DNA of 16,391 bases from DATCSE01 sp036568605 (lineage in GTDB: Bacteria > Pseudomonadota > Gammaproteobacteria > Burkholderiales > Burkholderiaceae_C): the NCBI GenBank assembly GCA_036568605.1, contig DATCSE010000602.1:1-16391 (forward strand). Direction: 5' to 3'. The position numbers were made by a program, and so were the translations under genes. Positions within the stretch are counted from its first letter, which is position 1. The number at the start of each line of letters is the position of its first letter. Below the pieces are notes generated by a model. The model was not told where the DNA came from and searched no databases. It was given only the letters and a program-made list of their open reading frames with translations. Below, piece by piece: positions 1 to 4,586 of the stretch.

Positions 1-258
1 GTCGAGCACATCTTCGGAAGCGAGGGCGGCAAGAAGCTCGCCGCCGAATGGAACATCGACTACCTCGGGCAGCTGCCGCTGAACCTGTCGATTCGCGTGC
101 AGGCCGACAGCGGCTTCCCGACCGTCGTCAGCGATCCCGACGGTGCGATCGCGGGGCTGTACAAGGGCGTCGCGCGCCAGGTCGCGGTGAAGATCGCGCA
201 GCGCGCGAAGGACTTCTCGTCGAAGTTCCCGAGCATCACGATCTCGAAGGACACGTAA
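1..258 (+). CDS. apbC: Mrp/ApbC-family iron-sulfur cluster carrier ATPase, C-terminal end (5' truncated by window)
   Basis: The open frame runs from the first base to a TAA at 256-258 and encodes the last 85 residues. It begins VEHIFGSEGGKKLA and continues with DYLGQLPLNLSIR, QADSGFPTVVSDPD and a final VARQVAVKIAQ helix. This is the typical end of Mrp/ApbC (NBP35/NUBP family) P-loop proteins, which bind and hand over [4Fe-4S] clusters in the cytoplasm. The Walker A region and the CxxC cluster-binding motif, which lies just before the HIFG stretch, are outside the window, so their presence cannot be checked. The gene ends 19 bp before the DUF3305 gene on the same strand, so read-through into the formate dehydrogenase accessory genes is likely. 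A cluster carrier would fit a locus making at least ten Fe-S clusters, but Mrp is a general housekeeping protein and may simply be a neighbour. Confidence 0.93.
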   Translation, partial: VEHIFGSEGGKKLAAEWNIDYLGQLPLNLSIRVQADSGFPTVVSDPDGAIAGLYKGVARQVAVKIAQRAKDFSSKFPSITISKDT

Positions 259-277
259 GTCTCGAGGAGCGTATGCG

Positions 278-769
278 ATGAGCACGACGGCTCGGCCTGC
301 CATTACCGTCGCGGTCGTGATGGAACGCGAGGCCCGCCCGAATCGCTGGGAAGACTGGCGGCATTCGATCGCCGATGTCGTGCTCGACGAAGGCGGCTTC
401 GGCACCGGGCCGGTCGTGCTGCGCGACGACGGCACGGTGCGCCGCACGTTGTATCCCGGCTTCACGATCGCGCTGTTCCGCGACGAGGGCGAGGGTTACC
501 ACCTGAACCTGAGCTCCGGCGCGCCGGCCTGGTTCGTCGTCTGGCGTGCCGACGACGAGGACCCCTCGCGTGCCTGGCCCGAGACCGTCAGCGTCTCGTA
601 CAACGAAGCCGGGCGCTGGCTGGATGCGCAGGAGCATGTCGAGCAGGTGGCGATGCCCGCCGAGGTGGTCGCCTGGCTGCAGGCCTACACCGAGGCGAAC
701 TACCGGCCCGAGCCGAAGAAGCGGCGGCGGCCGCAGTCGTTCCTGCCGCCCGAGGAGCGGCGCTCGTGA
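278..769 (+). CDS. DUF3305 family protein of formate dehydrogenase locus
   Basis: This encodes 163 residues with no signal peptide or membrane segment, so it is presumably cytoplasmic. The N-terminal strand ITVAVVMERE followed by PNRWEDWRH (residues about 8-27) and the middle part with LYPGFTIALFRDEGEGYHLNL and APAWFVVWR are typical of the DUF3305 family. Its genes are found next to DUF3306 and Cys/Sec-type formate dehydrogenase genes. The C-terminus is basic (KKRRRPQSF) and could be a flexible tail. The start is ATG 278, with GAGGAG about 8 bases upstream; an out-of-frame ATG at 273 is not used. The stop overlaps the DUF3306 start in a GTGA junction, which indicates translational coupling. 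No biochemical function is established for the family to my knowledge. The position between an Fe-S carrier and the Fe-S protein suggests a role in enzyme maturation, which is inference only. Confidence 0.9.
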   Translation: MSTTARPAITVAVVMEREARPNRWEDWRHSIADVVLDEGGFGTGPVVLRDDGTVRRTLYPGFTIALFRDEGEGYHLNLSSGAPAWFVVWRADDEDPSRAWPETVSVSYNEAGRWLDAQEHVEQVAMPAEVVAWLQAYTEANYRPEPKKRRRPQSFLPPEERRS

Positions 770-1383
770 GCGAAGAGGGATTCCTGTCGCGCTGGTCGCG
801 GCGCAAGGCGGAGCAGCGGCGCGGCGTCGAGCCGAGCGTTGACGAGCCGGTCGCGGCGCCGGTGGTGGCGGTGCCGCCGCCCGTCGTCACCGAAGCGCAG
901 CAGGCCGCAGTGCCGTCGGCTGAGCCGCCGGCACCGGCCGGACCGCCGGCAGCGCCGCTGCCGACGATGGACGATGTCGCCGCGCTGACCCGCGAATCCG
1001 ACTACGCGCGCTTCGTCGCACCGGGCGTGGACGATGGCGTCAAGCGTGCCGCGATGAAGAAGCTGTTCAGCGACCCGCACTTCAACGTGATGGACGGGCT
1101 GGACACCTATATCGACGACTACAGCAAGCCCGATCCGATCCCGCTCGCGATGCTGCGGCGCCTGAATCAATCGAAGCTGTTGCGGCTGTTCGACGACGAC
1201 GAGAAGCGCGACGCCGAACGCGACGACAATCCGCGGTCTGAACCTATGCAAGCGGCTGCACAAGCGGCCGTCCCGCCAGCGATTCCCGAGCCGACCGCCG
1301 ACGATGACCACCACGCTGATCTGCAACTGCAACCGGACGATGACGCTGGACGGTCCGGGCCTGAGCCGGGCTCTCGGGCCTGA
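766..1383 (+). CDS. DUF3306 family protein of formate dehydrogenase locus
   Basis: This encodes 205 residues from a GTG start that overlaps the DUF3305 stop by 4 bp, preceded by a GAGGAG. The N-terminal GFLSRWSRRKAE (residues 5-16) is the signature opening of DUF3306. Residues about 20-64 are a low-complexity Pro/Ala/Val linker. Residues about 65-145 form the conserved core, including YARFVAPGVDD, MKKLFSDPHFNVMDGLD and YIDDYSKPDPIP. The tail is acidic (DDEKRDAERDD, PTADDDHHADLQLQPDDD). There is no transmembrane segment and no cysteine, so it is not itself an Fe-S protein. Its last 80 bp overlap the start of the next gene in a different frame, which is a long overlap. The function is unknown; the constant pairing with DUF3305 and formate dehydrogenase genes suggests a shared step. 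An adaptor or chaperone role is possible, but I see nothing that decides it. Confidence 0.9.
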   Translation: MSEEGFLSRWSRRKAEQRRGVEPSVDEPVAAPVVAVPPPVVTEAQQAAVPSAEPPAPAGPPAAPLPTMDDVAALTRESDYARFVAPGVDDGVKRAAMKKLFSDPHFNVMDGLDTYIDDYSKPDPIPLAMLRRLNQSKLLRLFDDDEKRDAERDDNPRSEPMQAAAQAAVPPAIPEPTADDDHHADLQLQPDDDAGRSGPEPGSRA

Positions 1384-3496
1384 GCGCGGCGACGGGCTGC
1401 AGACCGTCCACACGCTGCTGTGCCGGCGCGAGGCCGGTGCGTTCCAGCGGGCCGCGAAGAGCGGCGACGACCTGGTCGTGGCCTGCACGCAGGAACGCGC
1501 GCTGTTCCTCGAGCTGAACGAGCAGACCGAGGGCGCGGCGAGCGTCGCCGAGCGGCCGATCCGCTTCGTCAACATCCGCGAGACCGGCGGCTGGAGCCAG
1601 GAGGCGCGCGCCCAACCGGGCGCGGTGACGCCGAAGATCGCCGCGCTGCTCGCACTCGCGCAACTGCCCGAGGCCGAGCCGGTCGGGACCGTCGGCTACC
1701 GCTCCGCGGGCCGCGTGCTGATCGTCGGGCCGGCCGATCGCGCCGTGCGCGCCGCGAAGATGCTGGCCGACAAACTCCAGGTCAGCGTGCTGCTGCCCGG
1801 CAGCGGCGGCACGCTGCCGCAGGAGCGGACCTTCGTGACCCATGCCGGCACGGTGACCGCGATCAGCGGCTGGCTGGGCGCGTTCGACGTGACCTGGCGC
1901 ACCGACAACCCGATCGACCTGGACCTGTGCACCCGCTGCAATGCCTGCATCGCCGCGTGCCCTGAGCACGCGATCGACTTCAGCTACCAGATCGACCTCG
2001 CGAAGTGCCGCGACCACCGCGAGTGCGTGCGCGTCTGCGACGCGGCGGGCGCGATCGATTTCCAGCGCGCGGCGCAGGAGGTCGGCGAGACCTTCGACCT
2101 GGTGCTGGACCTCGGCGCGGTGCCGCTGATCGCGCTGCATCAGCCGCCGCAGGGTTACTTCCGCGCGGCCGACGACGCGGTGCTGGTCGATGCGGTGCTC
2201 GAGCTGCGCGACGGCGTCGGCGAGTTCGAGAAGCCGAAGTTCTTCCAGTACAAGCAGAAGATCTGCGCGCACAGCCGCAACGAGCAGATCGGCTGCACCG
2301 CGTGCATAGACGTCTGCTCGGCGCAGGCGATCCGCAGCGATGCGTCCATGAAGGGCAAGAGCGGCGTCGCCGCCAAGGGCAAGGGCTCGGGCGAGAGCGG
2401 CCCCGGCATCGTCGTCGAGCCGCACTTGTGCGTGGGCTGCGGCGCCTGCACGACGGTGTGCCCGAGCGGCGCGATCAGCTACGCGACGCCCCGGCCGCAC
2501 GAGCAGGGACGGCGCATCCGCACGCTGCTCTCGACCTACCAGCGCGCCGGCGGCCGCGATGCCGCGCTGCTGCTGCACAGCCAGGGCACCGGCAGCGCGC
2601 TGATCGATGCGCTGGGCCGCGCGGCGCGCACCGACCCGTCCATACGCGGCGTGCCGGCGCGGGTGCTGCCGCTCGATCTGTGGCACACCGCGTCGGTCGG
2701 CATCGAACTGTGGCTCTCGGCGATCGCCTACGGCGCGTCGCAGGTCTGGGTGCTGCTGACCGACGAGGAGGCACCCGCTTATCGCGAGGCGGTCGCGGCC
2801 CAGATGCAAGTCGCGCAGGCGATCCTGACGGGCCTGGGATATGCCGGCGAGCACCTGCGCATCGTCGGCGCCCGCGACGTCGCGGCGCTCGATGCCGGAT
2901 TGCGTGCAGCGCCGGCGCAGACGGTCGCGCAGCCGGCCGCGTACAGCGTTCAACCCGACAAGCGCGCGACGCTCGAGCTCGCGATCGATCATCTGCTGCA
3001 GCAGGCGAACGCGGTGCCGGAGCAGATCGCGCTGCCGGCCGGTGCGAGCCCCGTCGTGGGCCCGTTCGGCAGTCTGCTGGTCGACGCCGATCGTTGCACG
3101 ATGTGCCTGGCATGCGTCGGCGCCTGTCCCGAAGCGGCGCTGGCCGACAACCCGGAGACGCCGCAGCTGCGCTTCATCGAGAAGAACTGCGTGCAGTGCG
3201 GTCTTTGCGCCAGTACCTGCCCGGAGCAGGCCATCACCTTGCAGCCGCGCCTGTGGCTGGCCGATGGCGGCAAGGCACGCAAGCAGCCGCGCGTGCTGAA
3301 CGAGGTGCAGCCCTATCGCTGCATCCGCTGCGGCAAGCCGTTCGGGACGCTGAAGGCCATCGAGGCGATGGCGCTGAAGCTCGCCGGGCACCCGATGTTC
3401 CAGGGCGCGCATGCCGATCGCTTGAAGATGTGCGGCGATTGCCGCGTGATCGACCTGCACAGCAGCCCGGACGAGGTCAGGATCACCGACCTGTGA
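1304..3496 (+). CDS. Large multi-cluster 4Fe-4S protein with HdrA/MvhD-like features
   Basis: This encodes 730 residues. Start ATG 1304 gives MTTTLICNCNRTM, the expected start for this family, and places the start inside the DUF3306 gene. C7, C9, C40 and C61 (ICNC, LLC, VVACT) form an HdrA-like four-cysteine set. Residues about 135-165 look like a Rossmann strand with a degenerate glycine motif (VLIVGPADRAVRAAKML). Ferredoxin-type sets follow: CTRCNACIAAC (C209-C219) with C235/C241/C245, C321 with CTACIDVC (C331-C338), CVGCGACTTVC (C376-C386), CTMCLACVGAC (C598-C608) and CVQCGLCASTC (C629-C639). The C-terminus has CxxC pairs at C673/C676 and C710/C713, possibly a Zn ribbon or another cluster. 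Residues about 400-520 hold a cysteine-free domain resembling the hydrogenase delta subunit. No signal peptide is visible, so it is cytoplasmic. It is probably a redox partner or maturation protein for the formate dehydrogenase; its exact role is unknown to me. Confidence 0.92.
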   Translation: MTTTLICNCNRTMTLDGPGLSRALGPERGDGLQTVHTLLCRREAGAFQRAAKSGDDLVVACTQERALFLELNEQTEGAASVAERPIRFVNIRETGGWSQEARAQPGAVTPKIAALLALAQLPEAEPVGTVGYRSAGRVLIVGPADRAVRAAKMLADKLQVSVLLPGSGGTLPQERTFVTHAGTVTAISGWLGAFDVTWRTDNPIDLDLCTRCNACIAACPEHAIDFSYQIDLAKCRDHRECVRVCDAAGAIDFQRAAQEVGETFDLVLDLGAVPLIALHQPPQGYFRAADDAVLVDAVLELRDGVGEFEKPKFFQYKQKICAHSRNEQIGCTACIDVCSAQAIRSDASMKGKSGVAAKGKGSGESGPGIVVEPHLCVGCGACTTVCPSGAISYATPRPHEQGRRIRTLLSTYQRAGGRDAALLLHSQGTGSALIDALGRAARTDPSIRGVPARVLPLDLWHTASVGIELWLSAIAYGASQVWVLLTDEEAPAYREAVAAQMQVAQAILTGLGYAGEHLRIVGARDVAALDAGLRAAPAQTVAQPAAYSVQPDKRATLELAIDHLLQQANAVPEQIALPAGASPVVGPFGSLLVDADRCTMCLACVGACPEAALADNPETPQLRFIEKNCVQCGLCASTCPEQAITLQPRLWLADGGKARKQPRVLNEVQPYRCIRCGKPFGTLKAIEAMALKLAGHPMFQGAHADRLKMCGDCRVIDLHSSPDEVRITDL

Positions 3497-4149
3497 ACGC
3501 CGCGACGACGAACATGACCACGACGCCCACGCCGCTGACCTTCACGAGCCTGCCCGACGACCGCGAGGAGCTCGCGCGTGCCGAGGTCTATGGCCTGCTC
3601 GCGGCGCTGTTCTACGCACCGCCGGGCGCCGAGCTGTACGCGCAGCTGCAGGTGGCGCCTACCGAAGCGCCGGCGGCCGGCGGCTTTCTCGAAGCGAGCT
3701 GGATGGAGCTGGTCGCGGCATCGCGCCGGCTTGCGCGGGAGGAGGTCGTCGACGAGTACACGGCGCTGTTCCAAGGCATCGGCAAGCCCGAGGTCTTTCT
3801 GTACGGCTCGTACCACGTCGCCGGGCACCTGAACGAGAAGCCGCTGGTGGAGCTGCGCGACGCGCTCGCCGCGCTGGGCCTGGAGCGCGCGAACCAGGTC
3901 GAGGAGACCGAGGACCACATCGCGAGCCTGTGCGAGGTGATGCGCTACCTGATCGCCGGCGACGATCTCGCGGTCAGCAACCTCGCGAAGCAGCAGACGT
4001 TCTTCAATGACCACATGCGCCACTGGGTTGATTCGATGCTGAACGGCATCGCCGAACACCCGCGTGCCGACTTCTATCGCGTGCTCGCGCTGTTCGCGCG
4101 CGACTTCTTCGCCGTGGAAGGGCAGGGCTTCGATCTACTGGAGGCCTGA
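3493..4149 (+). CDS. TorD/DmsD-family cytoplasmic chaperone for formate dehydrogenase
   Basis: This encodes 218 residues, all-helical in character, about the normal TorD-family length. Recognisable segments are REELARAEVYGLLAALFYAPP near the N-terminus, the central VDEYTALFQGIGKPEVFLYGSYH with GHLNEKPL, and the family hallmark EETEDHIASLCEVM, in which the E-x-x-D-H box is conserved. TorD-type proteins bind the Tat signal of a molybdoenzyme and help cofactor insertion before export. Here the client would be FdhA, encoded 437 bp downstream. The GTG at 3493 overlaps the previous stop as GTGA and has an AGGA-like site upstream, so I prefer it. An in-frame ATG at 3514 would shorten the protein by 7 residues but has no visible ribosome site. 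It is the last gene before a 165-bp gap, so it may end the accessory operon. Confidence 0.9.
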   Translation: MNAATTNMTTTPTPLTFTSLPDDREELARAEVYGLLAALFYAPPGAELYAQLQVAPTEAPAAGGFLEASWMELVAASRRLAREEVVDEYTALFQGIGKPEVFLYGSYHVAGHLNEKPLVELRDALAALGLERANQVEETEDHIASLCEVMRYLIAGDDLAVSNLAKQQTFFNDHMRHWVDSMLNGIAEHPRADFYRVLALFARDFFAVEGQGFDLLEA

Positions 4150-4314
4150 GCTTTCGCGAAGCTGACGATGTGTGCGATGACCACGCTTTTGCGGGCTGTC
4201 CCTGATGACGCTATGCAAGGTGCTGCATACATTCGGTAATATGTTGATCGAATCGCGAGACGCCGCCACGGGTCTACGCGTCGTTGGGACGGGAAGTTTC
4301 TCGGAGCCGAATCG
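4150..4314 (+). promoter_or_regulatory. Intergenic region with candidate promoter and operator of the fdh structural genes
   Basis: This 165-bp gap separates the accessory genes from the Tat-signal gene and fdhA, and it is less GC-rich than its surroundings. It contains TAATAT at 4237-4242, a fair -10 match. The -35 position 17 bp upstream (TGCAAG, 4214-4219) is a poor match, which fits a promoter needing an activator. That -35 position lies inside a perfect inverted repeat (4212-4229). A short hairpin, AGCTT-TCGCG-AAGCT (4149-4163), follows the torD stop but has no T-run. GGAG at 4303-4306 is the ribosome site of the next gene. No other gene is visible here. Confidence 0.45.
4212..4229. repeat. 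Perfect inverted repeat TATGCA-N6-TGCATA, candidate regulator site
   Basis: The sequence TATGCAAGGTGCTGCATA has two perfect 6-bp arms separated by 6 bp. It overlaps the -35 position of the candidate promoter before the fdh structural genes. Size and symmetry suit a dimeric regulator, and the arms also satisfy the loose T-N11-A pattern of LysR-type proteins. No fdh-specific regulator gene is adjacent, so the cognate protein is unknown. Confidence 0.45.
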
Positions 4315-4557
4315 ATGAAGATCGACGCTACGTCGTCAACAGCGACAACCCCTGCCGCTACTCCGGCAACTCGCCGTGGCCTGATCGTCGGAGCCGGCGT
4401 TGCCGGCGCCGCCGCAGTGGCCGCGAAAGTGATGCTGCCCGGCAGCGCGCCGGAGGCGGTGGCCGCCGCAGCCACCGCCGCAAAAACCGCCACCGATCGC
4501 GCCGGCTACCAGTTGACGCAGCACGTGCTGCGCTACTACGAAACCACCCGAGCATGA
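4315..4557 (+). CDS. Small Tat-signal protein of the formate dehydrogenase region
   Basis: This encodes 80 residues. It matches the small family described as formate dehydrogenase region Tat target: a polar Thr/Ala-rich start, TRRGLIVGAG (residues about 19-28) with a twin arginine, an Ala/Gly-rich hydrophobic run (VAGAAAVAAKVMLPG), then a short mature part ending TQHVLRYYETTRA. ATG 4315 has GGAG 8 bases upstream. The gene lies 29 bp before fdhA on the same strand, so the two are very likely co-transcribed. The role is not established. It could be a small extra subunit exported or anchored with the enzyme, or a factor that occupies the Tat pathway or chaperone. The Tyr-Tyr-containing C-terminus is the most family-like part after the signal. 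Confidence 0.88.
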   Translation: MKIDATSSTATTPAATPATRRGLIVGAGVAGAAAVAAKVMLPGSAPEAVAAAATAAKTATDRAGYQLTQHVLRYYETTRA

Positions 4558-4560
4558 GGT

Positions 4561-4578
4561 CGGGCCTTCCACGGCCCG
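4561..4578 (+). other. Short perfect hairpin between the Tat-signal gene and fdhA
   Basis: CGGGCC-TTCCAC-GGCCCG makes a 6-bp all-GC stem with a 6-base loop. It starts 3 bases after the stop of the Tat-signal gene and ends 2 bases before the GGAGAG ribosome site of fdhA. With no T-run it is not a normal terminator. It could stabilise or process the intercistronic RNA, or limit access to the fdhA start. This is inference from the sequence alone. Confidence 0.4.
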
Positions 4579-4586
4579 CTGGAGAG

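Noticed and set aside
1244..3460. A 738-codon open frame on the - strand opposite the Fe-S protein gene
   Set aside because: Same reason: low-complexity R/A/L composition, no ribosome site or domain, and the + strand protein has clear cysteine motifs.
2005..3492. Long + strand open frame upstream of and continuous with the TorD gene, which would give a 714-residue fusion
   Set aside because: The upstream part is an out-of-frame reading of the Fe-S gene (Arg/Gly/Ala-rich). TorD homology begins only after 3493, where a GTG start overlaps the previous stop.
4149..4163. Hairpin AGCTT-TCGCG-AAGCT after torD as a terminator
   Set aside because: The stem is short and there is no T-run, so termination is not supported.
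4284..4586. Upstream extension of fdhA to an ATG at 4284
   Set aside because: It would overlap the Tat-signal gene entirely. The start at 4587/4590 has a ribosome site and gives the expected N-terminus.
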